DNA of 64,000 bases from JBGAQP01 sp044220635 (GTDB taxonomy: Bacteria; Pseudomonadota; Gammaproteobacteria; Burkholderiales; Usitatibacteraceae): assembly GCA_044220635.1 (NCBI GenBank), contig JBGAQP010000007.1, positions 62,001 through 126,000 on the forward strand, in the 5' to 3' direction. The position numbers and the translations under genes are program-made. Position 1 is the stretch's first letter. Each line of letters begins with the position of its first letter. Positions 8,132-16,274 of the stretch are shown one piece after another. Below the pieces are notes generated by a model. The model ran no database searches, was not told the origin of the DNA, and saw only the letters and a program-made list of their open reading frames with translations.

Positions 8132-8902
8132 CTAGGCGTTCTTGCGCGGCTTGCGTCCGCCCCGGGCGAAGGCCGCGTCGAACACCGCGTTCGGCAGGAT
8201 CCTCAGCAGCCGGCCCACGAGCGCCATCTGCCAGGGGATCACCGCGAAGCTCTTTCCCGAGTCGGCGACGCGCGCGAAGCGGCGCGCGAATTCCTCCGCG
8301 GGGAGGATGAAGGGCATCGGATAGGGATTCTTCGCGGTCATCGGGGTCGCGATGTAGCCGGGGCAGACGGTGAGGACCTTCACGCCGGTGCCGCGCAGCT
8401 CCACGCGCAGGGCCTCGAGGTAGCTGATGGCGGCGGCCTTCGAGGCGCTGTAGGCGCCCGCGCCCGGAAGCCCCCGGAAGCCCGCCACGCTCGCCATGCC
8501 GACGAGGGTGCCGCCACGCGCCGCGCGCAGGGGCGCCACGAACGGATGGAACGTGTTCACGAGGCCCACGACGTTGGTGTCGAGGATCTCGCGGAAGACT
8601 TCCGCGTCGTCCGCGTACTCGGTGAGGGTGCCGTGGGAAACGCCCGCATTGGCGATGACGAGGCGGGGGGCGCCGTGCTTCGCGACGAAATCCTCGCCCG
8701 CGGCCTTGAGCGCGGCGGCGTCGCGCACGTCCGCCGGATAGACCTCGACCTTCCCGGGGAGCGAGGCGCGCAGCTTCTCGAGGAAGTCGGCCCTGCGGGC
8801 GACGAGGCCGAGGGTGGCGCCCGCGGCGGCGTAGTGGCGGGCGAGCGCCTCGCCGATGCCGCTGGAGGCGCCCGTGAGGAAGACCGGGGGGGCGGGCCCC
8901 AT
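8132..8902 (-). CDS. Short-chain dehydrogenase/reductase (SDR)
   Basis: A 256-residue classical SDR that uses NAD(P)H to oxidise or reduce an alcohol/carbonyl substrate. The Rossmann motif TGASSGIG is at about 10-17, NAG in VIANAGVS near 85-90, and the catalytic YSASK has Y151 and K155. The extended C-terminus (FARRFARVADSGKSFAVIPWQM) resembles acyl-chain or dihydroxyacid SDRs of betaproteobacteria. The substrate is unknown. It follows dsbA by 22 bp on the same strand. Its start codon lies inside a perfect hairpin (8894-8916), which would limit ribosome access unless translation is coupled or the RNA is remodelled. Confidence 0.92.
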   Translation of the reverse strand: MGPAPPVFLTGASSGIGEALARHYAAAGATLGLVARRADFLEKLRASLPGKVEVYPADVRDAAALKAAGEDFVAKHGAPRLVIANAGVSHGTLTEYADDAEVFREILDTNVVGLVNTFHPFVAPLRAARGGTLVGMASVAGFRGLPGAGAYSASKAAAISYLEALRVELRGTGVKVLTVCPGYIATPMTAKNPYPMPFILPAEEFARRFARVADSGKSFAVIPWQMALVGRLLRILPNAVFDAAFARGGRKPRKNA

Positions 8903-8916
8903 CGGGGATGGGGCCC
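8894..8916 (-). promoter_or_regulatory. Hairpin that buries the SDR start codon
   Basis: GGGCCCCATC (8894-8903) and GATGGGGCCC (8907-8916) are perfect complements around a 3-nt loop. The ATG of the SDR gene (8902-8900) is paired within the stem. Confidence 0.6.
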
Positions 8917-8924
8917 GGGTGGCG

Positions 8925-9575
8925 CTACTTCGCGGCGACCGGCGTGGACTTGCCGCCGCGCGCCATCGCGGCGATCTTCTCGACCAGCGGCATGACGCGG
9001 TCGTAGCCGCCGGCGAGCCCGTTGTTCGTGACGTACTTGCCCTGGACGACCATGGTGGGCACGCCGTCGATCTTGTAGGCGACGCTCATCTGCTTCGCGC
9101 GATTCATCTTGGTGACCACGGAGAAGGACTTCTCCACCTCGGTGAACTTGGCGACGTCGATGCCCTGCTTCGCGAGCCAGTCGTCGCGCACCCTCCGGTT
9201 GCCGAGGTTGATGTTGTCCTGGTGGATCGCGTCGAACACGCGGCGGTGGTACTTCTCCAGCAGCCCCATGGATTCGAGCGTGTAGTAGATCAGCCCGAGC
9301 TGCGCCCAGGACTCGCTCGAGACCGCGGGCACGCGCTTGAACACGATGTCCTTGGGCGCGGTCGCGGACCACTTCTCGATGTGGGTCTCGAGGCGGTAGC
9401 AGTGCCCGCAGCCGTAGGAGAAGAACTCGAGCACCTCGACCTTGTCGCCGGCCTCGGTGGGCTGGGGGCTCGCGAGGAGCGTGTAGTCCCGCCCCACCTG
9501 GAGCTGGGCGGAGGCGGTGCCGGCGGCGAGAACGAGCGCCGCGGCGGCGATGGCGAGGGCTTTGCGATGGGACAT
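8925..9575 (-). CDS. dsbA: Thiol:disulfide interchange protein DsbA
   Basis: A periplasmic oxidase that introduces disulfide bonds into exported proteins. The 216-residue product has a signal peptide ending ASA near residue 23. The thioredoxin-fold active site is CGHC (C56, C59) in EFFSYGCGHCYRLE, and a cis-Pro loop follows in DGVPTMVV. Length and motif fit betaproteobacterial DsbA. It lies 10 bp downstream of the SPOR-domain gene on the same strand, the order argS / SPOR / dsbA / SDR seen in many betaproteobacteria. Its partner dsbB is not in the window. Confidence 0.96.
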   Translation of the reverse strand: MSHRKALAIAAAALVLAAGTASAQLQVGRDYTLLASPQPTEAGDKVEVLEFFSYGCGHCYRLETHIEKWSATAPKDIVFKRVPAVSSESWAQLGLIYYTLESMGLLEKYHRRVFDAIHQDNINLGNRRVRDDWLAKQGIDVAKFTEVEKSFSVVTKMNRAKQMSVAYKIDGVPTMVVQGKYVTNNGLAGGYDRVMPLVEKIAAMARGGKSTPVAAK

Positions 9576-9585
9576 GGGGGTTCCT

Positions 9586-10266
9586 TCACTCCTTCTTGGC
9601 GGCTTCGTCGGTCGCGCGGATGATCGCGGCGCCGACCCCGTTCTGGGACAGCACGGTCTTCATTCGGTTCGCGTCGTCCAGGCTCTGGTAGGGCCCCAGG
9701 CGCACCCGGTACAGGGTGCCCTTGTCCGGCACGGACACGGGCCGGACCTTGGCCTCCAGCCCCGTCAACGCGATCTTCGCCTTCAGGTTGTCCGCGTCGG
9801 TCTCCGAGGCGAAGGCCCCGGCCTGCAGCCAGTAGGTCTCGCCGGAATGGGGCTTGGGCATGGCGGGCGAGGAGCCGGGCTTCGGGGCCTCCCTGGGAGC
9901 GGCCGGCTTCGCGGCCTTCACTTCCTTGTCGGTCACTTCCTTGTCGCCCGGCAGGATCTGGTAGAACTCGAAGCGTGGCCGTTCGGTCTTGGCCGCCGTC
10001 TTCTCGGGGACCTTGCCCTTCGCGGCCTGCTCCACGGCCTTCGCGGCCTCGGGAGGCGGCGGGGGCTGGGGCGAGGAGATCTTGGGCAGGGGCTCGACCG
10101 GCTTCGCCTTGTCGACGAAGGGGTTCGAGAGGCGGTTCAACCACAGCGCCACGGCGAGCGCGATGATGATCCCGAGCAGCAGCCCGATGATCATGCCCAG
10201 CAGGAGCGGGTGGGTGACCCCGCCGGAAGGTCTCGAGGCCGGGGCGTCCTTGTAATCCTTGGGCAT
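9586..10266 (-). CDS. SPOR-domain membrane protein (FtsN-like)
   Basis: A 226-residue bitopic protein: a short cytoplasmic start (MPKDYKD), one membrane helix (about 20-43), a Pro/Ala/Lys-rich periplasmic linker, and a C-terminal SPOR domain (about 150-226) containing YWLQAGAFASETDADNLKAK and VRLGPYQS. SPOR domains bind denuded septal peptidoglycan, so a division role similar to FtsN is likely but not proven. The ATG shares one base with the argS stop codon (TGATG), indicating translational coupling. Confidence 0.9.
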   Translation of the reverse strand: MPKDYKDAPASRPSGGVTHPLLLGMIIGLLLGIIIALAVALWLNRLSNPFVDKAKPVEPLPKISSPQPPPPPEAAKAVEQAAKGKVPEKTAAKTERPRFEFYQILPGDKEVTDKEVKAAKPAAPREAPKPGSSPAMPKPHSGETYWLQAGAFASETDADNLKAKIALTGLEAKVRPVSVPDKGTLYRVRLGPYQSLDDANRMKTVLSQNGVGAAIIRATDEAAKKE

Positions 10267-11915
10267 CACATCCTTTCGGGGGCGCTCACGCCGAGGACGG
10301 CGAGGCCGTTGGCGAGCACCTGTCGCGTCGCGGCGACGAGGGCCAGGCGCGCGAGCCTGACTTTCTCGTCCTCGACCAGAAAACGCTCGGCATTGTAGTA
10401 GGTATGCAGCCGCGCCGCCACGTCGTCGTGCAGGTAGAAGGTCACGAGGTGGGGCGAGAACTCGCGCGCGGCGCGCCGGAGCACCTCGGGGAACTCCGCG
10501 AGCTTCTGCACGAGGGCCACTTCGTGCGGCGTGCCGAGCGGCCCGAGGTCCGCCCCGGCGAGCGTGGCGGCGTCGCCGCCCCACTCGCGCAGCACCGAGC
10601 ACAGGCGCGCGTGCGCGTACTGCACGTAGTAGACCGGGTTGTCCTCGCTCTGGCTCTTGGCGAGGTCCACGTCGAAGACGAGGTGGGAATCGACCTTGCG
10701 CATGAGGAAGAAGTAGCGCACGGCATCGCGCCCCGCCTCGTCGATGAGGTCGCGCACCGTCACGTAGGAGCCCGCGCGCTTGGAGATCTTCACCTCCTCG
10801 CCGCCGCGCATCACCGTGACCATCTGGTGCAGCACGTAGTCCGGGTAGCCCTCCGGGATCGCCGCGCCGAGCGCCTGCAGGCCCGCGCGCACGCGAGTGA
10901 CCGTGGAATGGTGGTCCGCGCCCTGCACGTTGACGGCGAAGGAGAAGCCGCGCTTGAACTTCGTGAGGTGGTAGGCGACGTCGGGCACGAAGTACGTGTA
11001 GGTGCCGTCGCTCTTGCGCATCACGCGGTCCTTGTCGTCGCCGAAGGCCGTGGTCTTCAGCCACAGCGCCCCCTCGGACTCGTAGGTCATGCCGCCCTTG
11101 CGGAGCATGTCCACGGCCTCCTCGACCTTTCCGTCGGTGTAGAGCGAGCTCTCGAGGTAGTAGGAGTCGAACTTCACGCCGAAGGCGCGAAGGTCCGCGT
11201 CCTGCTCGCCGCGCAGGTAACCCACGGCGAACCGGCGGATCGCCTCCAGGTCCTCGCCCGCCGCGTCCTGCGCGAACTCGGCGGCGTAGTCCCGGGCGAT
11301 GTCGCGGATGTACTCGCCGTGGTAGCCGTCCCTGGGCATCTCGACGGTTTCGCCGTGCAGCTCCTTCACGCGCGCCTGCACCGAGAGCGCGAGGTTCGCG
11401 ATCTGGTTGCCGGCGTCGTTGTAGTAGAACTCGCGCAGCACCTCCCAGCCCTGCCACTCGAGGAGCGTGGAGATCGCGTCGCCGAGCGCGGCCTGGCGGC
11501 CGTGGCCCACGTGCAGCGGCCCCGTGGGGTTGGCCGAGACGAACTCGACCATGATGCGCCGGCCTTCGCCTTCGCGGCCGCGGCCGAAGGCCCCGCCCGC
11601 GCGGTTGATGGCCGCGACCACGCCGAAGCGCGCGGTCGCGGCGAATGTGAAGTTGATGAAGCCCGGGCCCGCGATCTCGGTCTTCGCGATCTCGCCCGAG
11701 GCGGGCAGCGCGGCGACGATGGCCTGGGCCGCCTCGCGGGGCTTCAGCCCCACCGCCTTCGCGATCTTCATCGCGACGTTGGAGGCGAAGTCGCCGTGCT
11801 CGGCGCTCTTCGTGCGCTCGATCTCGATCGCGACCTCGCCCGCTTGGGGAAAGGCCTCGCGGACGGCCTCGGCCACGAGGGCGGCGAGTCGGGCTTTGGG
11901 ATCGGCTTCGGACAC
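10266..11915 (-). CDS. argS: Arginyl-tRNA synthetase
   Basis: Charges tRNA-Arg with arginine in the cytoplasm. This is a 549-residue class I synthetase. The HIGH-type motif is HVGHG (135-139), following SANPTGPL; the KMSK-type loop is KISKRAG (about 375-381); the C-terminal anticodon-binding region ends in GVSAPERM. The N-terminal additional domain is present (IERTKSAEHGDFASNVAM). A -10 element TATAAT lies about 27 nt upstream of ATG 11915. The SPOR gene, dsbA and the SDR gene follow closely and probably share the transcript. Confidence 0.98.
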   Translation of the reverse strand: MSEADPKARLAALVAEAVREAFPQAGEVAIEIERTKSAEHGDFASNVAMKIAKAVGLKPREAAQAIVAALPASGEIAKTEIAGPGFINFTFAATARFGVVAAINRAGGAFGRGREGEGRRIMVEFVSANPTGPLHVGHGRQAALGDAISTLLEWQGWEVLREFYYNDAGNQIANLALSVQARVKELHGETVEMPRDGYHGEYIRDIARDYAAEFAQDAAGEDLEAIRRFAVGYLRGEQDADLRAFGVKFDSYYLESSLYTDGKVEEAVDMLRKGGMTYESEGALWLKTTAFGDDKDRVMRKSDGTYTYFVPDVAYHLTKFKRGFSFAVNVQGADHHSTVTRVRAGLQALGAAIPEGYPDYVLHQMVTVMRGGEEVKISKRAGSYVTVRDLIDEAGRDAVRYFFLMRKVDSHLVFDVDLAKSQSEDNPVYYVQYAHARLCSVLREWGGDAATLAGADLGPLGTPHEVALVQKLAEFPEVLRRAAREFSPHLVTFYLHDDVAARLHTYYNAERFLVEDEKVRLARLALVAATRQVLANGLAVLGVSAPERM

Positions 11916-11941
11916 GGTCGGCTGGGGCGGGAAAACTGCTC

Positions 11942-11947
11942 ATTATA
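11942..11947 (-). promoter_or_regulatory. -10 element TATAAT for argS
   Basis: On the minus strand the sequence reads CCCGTATAATGAGC, a perfect -10 hexamer giving a short leader of about 20 nt before the argS ATG. The -35 region is GC-rich and not recognisable. Confidence 0.6.
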
Positions 11948-12007
11948 CGGGCACCCCCCCGCCCGGCTCCATTCGCCCCGGGCCGGCGCTCCCCGCGCGG
12001 GGCCGCC

Positions 12008-13990
12008 TCAGACCTCCTGCGGGTCCACGTCGAGGGACCAGCGTACGTGCCGGGCGCCCTTCGCGTCGAGCGCGGCCTTCCACTCGCCGAGGAAGGGCTG
12101 CAGCGCCGCGCGCGACTTCGCCCGCACGAGGAGCTGCGCGCGCTCGAAGCCCGCCTTGCGCTCGAGGGCGGCGGGCACCGGGTCGAACACCTCGACTCGG
12201 CCCGCGGCGCGCCGGGCGAGGGCGCGCGCCTCGGCGAGGAAGGCGAGCGCCTGGCCGGGCCTCTTCGACTCCGCGCGCAGCAGCGCGAGGTGCGCGAAGG
12301 GCGGGAAGAGCGCGAGGCGCCGCTCGGCGAGCGCTTCCTCCGCGAATCGCCCGAAGTCGTGGGCGGCGACGGCGGCATAGAGCGGGTGGCCGGGGAAATC
12401 GGTCTGGATCAGCACCTCGCCCGCGCGCTCGGCGCGCCCCGCGCGGCCCGAGACCTGCACGAGCTGGGCGAAGAGCCGCTCGGCGGCGCGGAAGTCGGCG
12501 CTGAAGAGCGCGCTGTCGGCCTCGAGCACGCCCACGAGCGTGAGCGCGGGGTAGTCGTGGCCCTTGGCGAGCATCTGCGTGCCCACGAGGATGTCCACCT
12601 CCTCGCCGCGCACGCGCTCGAGCACCTCCTGGAGCGCGCCCTTGCGCGCGGTGGAGTCGCGGTCCACGCGGGCGATGCGCGCTTCCGGGAAGGCCGCGCG
12701 AAGCGCCTCCTCGATGCGTTGCGTGCCGTGGCCCACGGGCGCGAGGTCGAGTCCGCCGCAGCCGGGGCAGCGCGCCGGCGTCTTCTCGCGATGGCCGCAG
12801 TGGTGGCAGCGAAGCTCGCCCGACTTGAGGTGCAGCACGAGGTTCGCGCTGCAGCGCTCGCAGCGGGAGTGCCAGTCGCAGTCGGGACAGTAGAGCACCG
12901 GCGAGAAGCCGCGGCGGTTCACGAAGACGAGGCTCTGCTCGCCTTTGGCGAGGCGCGCGCGGATCGCGATCGTGAGCGCGTGCGTGAGGCCCTCGCGGGG
13001 ACGGTCGGCGCGCGTGTCCACGGTGCGCACGGCGGGCATGGCGGCTCCGGCCGTCCGCGCGGGCAGCGTGGCGAGCGCGTAGCGGCCCTGCTTCGCGTTC
13101 GCCCAGCTCTCGAGCGAGGGCGTGGCCGAGCCGAGCACCACGGGGATGCCGAGCTGCTGGGCGCGGCGCACCGCGACGTCGCGCGCCGAGTAGCGCAGCC
13201 CCTCCTGCTGCTTGTAGGACGGGTCGTGCTCCTCGTCGACGACGATGAGCCCGAGGTCCGCGAAGGGCGAGAGGACGGCGAGCCGCGTGCCCATCACGAT
13301 CCGGGCGCCGCCCGACTGCGCCGCGAGCCACGCGGCCGCCCGCTCCCCCTCGGAGCGGTGGCTGTGGGCCGCGACCACGCTCGCGCCGGGGAAGCGAGCG
13401 CGCACCTGCGCCTCGAGCTGGGGCGTGAGCCCGATCTCGGGCACGAGCAGCAGCGCCTGGCGGCCGCGCGCGAGCGTGGCCGCGATGATCCGCAGGTAGG
13501 CCTCGGTCTTGCCGCTGCCGGTGACCCCGTGCAGCAGCACGGGATGGAAGCGATCGAGCCCCGCGAGGACCGTCGCGACCGCCTGCTCCTGGTCCGCGGT
13601 GAGCGCGACCTCCTCCCGGAAGCCCGGGTCGGCGGTGGGGCGGGGCGCGGGGGCCTTGAGCGCCCGGCGGCCGACCTGGCGCAGGCGCGGCGGCAGGCTC
13701 GCCGCGATCACCTCGCCCAGGGGCCGGTGGTAGTAGCCGGCGCAGAAACGCATCAGGGCGAGCTCGGCCGGGCCCAGCGCCGGGACGTCCGCGACCACCT
13801 TTTCGAGCTCGCGCAGGCGCTCGGCCGCGACTTCGCTCTTCGCGGCCCGGGCGACCACCACGCCCACCTTCCGGGACCGTCCGAAGGGCACCACGACGAG
13901 CGATCCGACCGCCGGATCGAGGCCCTCGGGAATGCCGAAATCGAACGCCTCCTCGAGCGGGACGTCGAGGGCGACGCGGGCGATTTTCAC
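12008..13990 (-). CDS. priA: Primosomal protein N' (PriA helicase)
   Basis: A 3'-to-5' superfamily-2 helicase that reloads replication forks. The 660-residue product has the N-terminal DNA-binding domain (MKIARVALDVPLEEAFDFGIP), Walker A in GVTGSGKTEAYLR, DEEH in VVDEEHDPSYKQQ, a zinc-binding insert with four Cys-pairs (CPDC, CERC, CHHC, CPGC), and the helicase C-terminal block VGTQMLAKGHDYP. GTG 13990 is preferred because homologues start MxIARVALDVP; upstream in-frame codons (to 14068) give an unrelated peptide. A consensus DnaA box lies 13 bp upstream of the start. Confidence 0.96.
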   Translation of the reverse strand: MKIARVALDVPLEEAFDFGIPEGLDPAVGSLVVVPFGRSRKVGVVVARAAKSEVAAERLRELEKVVADVPALGPAELALMRFCAGYYHRPLGEVIAASLPPRLRQVGRRALKAPAPRPTADPGFREEVALTADQEQAVATVLAGLDRFHPVLLHGVTGSGKTEAYLRIIAATLARGRQALLLVPEIGLTPQLEAQVRARFPGASVVAAHSHRSEGERAAAWLAAQSGGARIVMGTRLAVLSPFADLGLIVVDEEHDPSYKQQEGLRYSARDVAVRRAQQLGIPVVLGSATPSLESWANAKQGRYALATLPARTAGAAMPAVRTVDTRADRPREGLTHALTIAIRARLAKGEQSLVFVNRRGFSPVLYCPDCDWHSRCERCSANLVLHLKSGELRCHHCGHREKTPARCPGCGGLDLAPVGHGTQRIEEALRAAFPEARIARVDRDSTARKGALQEVLERVRGEEVDILVGTQMLAKGHDYPALTLVGVLEADSALFSADFRAAERLFAQLVQVSGRAGRAERAGEVLIQTDFPGHPLYAAVAAHDFGRFAEEALAERRLALFPPFAHLALLRAESKRPGQALAFLAEARALARRAAGRVEVFDPVPAALERKAGFERAQLLVRAKSRAALQPFLGEWKAALDAKGARHVRWSLDVDPQEV

Positions 13991-14003
13991 GGGTCGAATG
14001 GCC

Positions 14004-14012
14004 TGTGGATAA
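14004..14012 (-). promoter_or_regulatory. Consensus DnaA box TTATCCACA upstream of priA
   Basis: TTATCCACA on the minus strand, an exact match to the DnaA 9-mer, lies 13 bp before the priA start codon. A weaker relative (TGTGAATTT on +) follows at 14016-14024. The region 13991-14292 is a 302-bp stretch without a gene. Confidence 0.6.
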
Positions 14013-14179
14013 CTCTGTGAATTTCTCGCTCGCGCCTGGACAAGCCCCGTGTCGCCGTTCCAAGACACTTGTTAATGCGGCGGCGCACCATCCGGGAACC
14101 TGTTGACTGGAAAAGATTATTGCTGCGGCTGGCCGCAACCGCAAAAAAACGCGTTCCAGCGGGCCGAGATCGCCCGATG

Positions 14180-14188
14180 TGTGAATAA
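14180..14188 (-). promoter_or_regulatory. Second DnaA box TTATTCACA
   Basis: TTATTCACA (consensus TTATNCACA) lies in the same orientation as the box at 14004 and 176 bp from it, next to AT-rich DNA (GACAAATATTTTCC on +). Confidence 0.5.
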
Positions 14189-14240
14189 GCAATCACTATG
14201 CGACAAATATTTTCCTTGACAGCCGGGACCCGCAGTGGGC

Positions 14241-14270
14241 CCCGGGGCATCGGGCGCGCGACGCCCCGGG
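14241..14270 (-). terminator. Candidate terminator stem after the OPT gene
   Basis: CCCGGGGC (14241-14248) pairs with GCCCCGGG (14263-14270) around a 14-nt loop, 23 bp past the OPT stop codon. No adjacent T-tract is present. Confidence 0.35.
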
Positions 14271-14292
14271 CGCCCCCTTCGGCGGCGCCTGC

Positions 14293-16272
14293 TCAGCCGA
14301 GGAGCACGTTGACGATCGCGTTGCCGATGCCCACGAGCGCCGCCCCGGAAATGAGCCCCGCGCAGATCGGCTCGCAGCCCTCGACCCAGAAATCGTGCCC
14401 CTTCGTGCCCGCCGTCGGGTTGCGCAGCTTCGCCAGCCAGAAGACCAGCGCGCCCACCCACATGGCGAAGGTCGCCTCCGGGGGCAGGACCACGCCCAGG
14501 CCGATCGCGACCGCCGAGAGCTGGAAGCGGCCCTTCCAGACGAGGCGCGCGATCTCGATCGCGGCCGCGGCCACGGCCGCGACGATCATCGAGACGATGG
14601 CGGAGGCGGGCAGGCTCTGCAGCCCCTTGGTGATGATCTCGGCCACGCCCTTCCACTGCAGCGCCGCGGGGAAGGCGAACTGGTCGCTCAGGATCGTCGC
14701 GGTCGAGCGCGCGCCGGAAGCGTCGGGCTGCAGGAAGAGCAGGAAGAAGAGCGGCACGCAGGCGAGAGCCCCGGCGAAGAGGCCGATCACGTGGCCCATC
14801 GCCTGCTGGCGCGGCTTCGCGCCGAGCATGTAGCCGGGCTTGATGTCGGAGAGCAGGTTCGCCGCGTTCGAGGCGATCTCCGCGGTCATCCCCGCGGGCA
14901 GCAGGTTGCTCGCGGGATTCGTGCGGTCGATCGCGCCCATGGTGAACTGCGTGATCTTCGCGAGCGACCCCGTGGGCGTCCACGAGGTGAGCGCCATCGA
15001 GTTCGTGCAGATGATCGTGAGCACGAAGATGAGCGGCAGCGAGATGAAGGCGAGCAGCCACGGCACCCCGAAGAACGCGTGCGTGACCCAGGCGCCGAGC
15101 ACGCTGAAGACCGGCACGCCCACGGCCGAGATCCAGAGCGGGAACTCGATGTGGGCGAGGACGTCGGCGCCCTTCTCGCCGCGGCCCTTGAGCGACCGGA
15201 ACGCGCTCGTGATGAGCTCGGGGCGGCCGAAGAGGCTCACGAGCGAGCCCACGACCATCATCGTCACGCCCCACCACAGCGACCACTGGTTCACGATCTC
15301 GGCGCGCGAGATCGGCACCACCGCGCCCGAGGGAGCGACGCGTTGCACGATGTCGCCCGCCTGGATCATGATCGGCGCGAGGATCACGAAGTTCACGAAG
15401 GCGCCCAGCAGCACGCTCGTGGCGACCGCGATGCCCATGAGCCCGCCCACGCCCAGCATCGCCGCATCGAGCGTGAGCCTGAGGCCCAGCGCGCGCACGT
15501 CGGTGCCGAGGATCGTGGGGATCCAGAGGTTCGCCTTCGCCGCCGCCGCGTAGTAGTAGCTGTCGAGCCGTTCGTGGAAGGTCCAGGGCTCCTTGAGCCC
15601 CGCCCACTCGTGCAGGCGCAGGATCCTGAACTGCAGGAGCTTCATCCAGCCGTCGCCCACGATCATCTGGTAGAGGCCGGCGCCGGCCGCGGTCCAGCCG
15701 AGGAGCCGCGCCTTGAACATCCCCGCGCTCGCCGCCCCCGTGTAGAGCGCGTCGAGCACGACGCCGCAGGCGCGCCCCTCGGGAAAGGGCAGCTGCTCCT
15801 CGTTGATGAAGCGCCGCTTCATCGGGAAGGCGAGCATGACGCCGATCATCGAGACCACGACGATCCACACCACCATCTGCCACCAGGGCACGATCAGGCT
15901 CGTCACGAGCATGTAGGCGGCGAGGCTCGAGGTGAGCGGGGCCACGACGTAGCCCGCGGCGGTCGCGATCGACTGCGTGCAGTTGTTCTCGAGGATCGTG
16001 TAGTCCGTCGCGACCCCGGCGCCGTGCAGGATCCGGTAGAGCGCGAAGGCGAGGATCACCGAGGTGAGGCCCACGCCGATCGTGATGCCGGTCTTCGCGC
16101 TGATGTAGAGCCCCGTGGCCGAGAGCGCCCCGCCGAGGAGGAAGCCGGTGAGGGCGCTGCGGACCGTGAGCTGCGGCATGTCGCCGCGGAAGACCTTGTC
16201 GAACCACCACTGGTCCTTCTGCGCGCGGGTCCAGGTGCGGACCTGCTCCTCGTCGAGCTGAACGATCGCCAT
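14293..16272 (-). CDS. OPT-family transporter
   Basis: A 659-residue polytopic inner-membrane protein with many hydrophobic helices, of the OPT (oligopeptide transporter) family; its bacterial members import peptides or metal-chelate-like substrates by proton coupling. Family blocks visible are LTGFLLGGALSATGLYISAK near the start, FPEGRACGVVLDALYTG, and ASNAANLLSDIKPGYMLGAKPRQQ. ATG 16272 gives MAIVQLDEEQ and lies 2 bp after the hemE stop codon, so the two genes are probably co-transcribed. Substrate unknown; no peptidase or siderophore gene adjoins it. Confidence 0.9.
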   Translation of the reverse strand: MAIVQLDEEQVRTWTRAQKDQWWFDKVFRGDMPQLTVRSALTGFLLGGALSATGLYISAKTGITIGVGLTSVILAFALYRILHGAGVATDYTILENNCTQSIATAAGYVVAPLTSSLAAYMLVTSLIVPWWQMVVWIVVVSMIGVMLAFPMKRRFINEEQLPFPEGRACGVVLDALYTGAASAGMFKARLLGWTAAGAGLYQMIVGDGWMKLLQFRILRLHEWAGLKEPWTFHERLDSYYYAAAAKANLWIPTILGTDVRALGLRLTLDAAMLGVGGLMGIAVATSVLLGAFVNFVILAPIMIQAGDIVQRVAPSGAVVPISRAEIVNQWSLWWGVTMMVVGSLVSLFGRPELITSAFRSLKGRGEKGADVLAHIEFPLWISAVGVPVFSVLGAWVTHAFFGVPWLLAFISLPLIFVLTIICTNSMALTSWTPTGSLAKITQFTMGAIDRTNPASNLLPAGMTAEIASNAANLLSDIKPGYMLGAKPRQQAMGHVIGLFAGALACVPLFFLLFLQPDASGARSTATILSDQFAFPAALQWKGVAEIITKGLQSLPASAIVSMIVAAVAAAAIEIARLVWKGRFQLSAVAIGLGVVLPPEATFAMWVGALVFWLAKLRNPTAGTKGHDFWVEGCEPICAGLISGAALVGIGNAIVNVLLG

Positions 16273-16274
16273 GG

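Noticed and set aside
13991..14068. 26-codon N-terminal extension of PriA from ATG 14068
   Set aside because: The peptide is unlike PriA N-termini and overlaps the DnaA-box leader; GTG 13990 gives the expected MKIARVALDVP start.
14143..14149. A7/T7 run as the terminator of the OPT gene
   Set aside because: It is about 145 bp past the stop codon and is not directly preceded by a GC hairpin in the minus direction.
13991..14292. Chromosomal replication origin
   Set aside because: Only two consensus DnaA boxes, no dnaA/dnaN, gidA or rpmH neighbours and no clear 13-mer repeats. Kept as a DnaA-box finding only.
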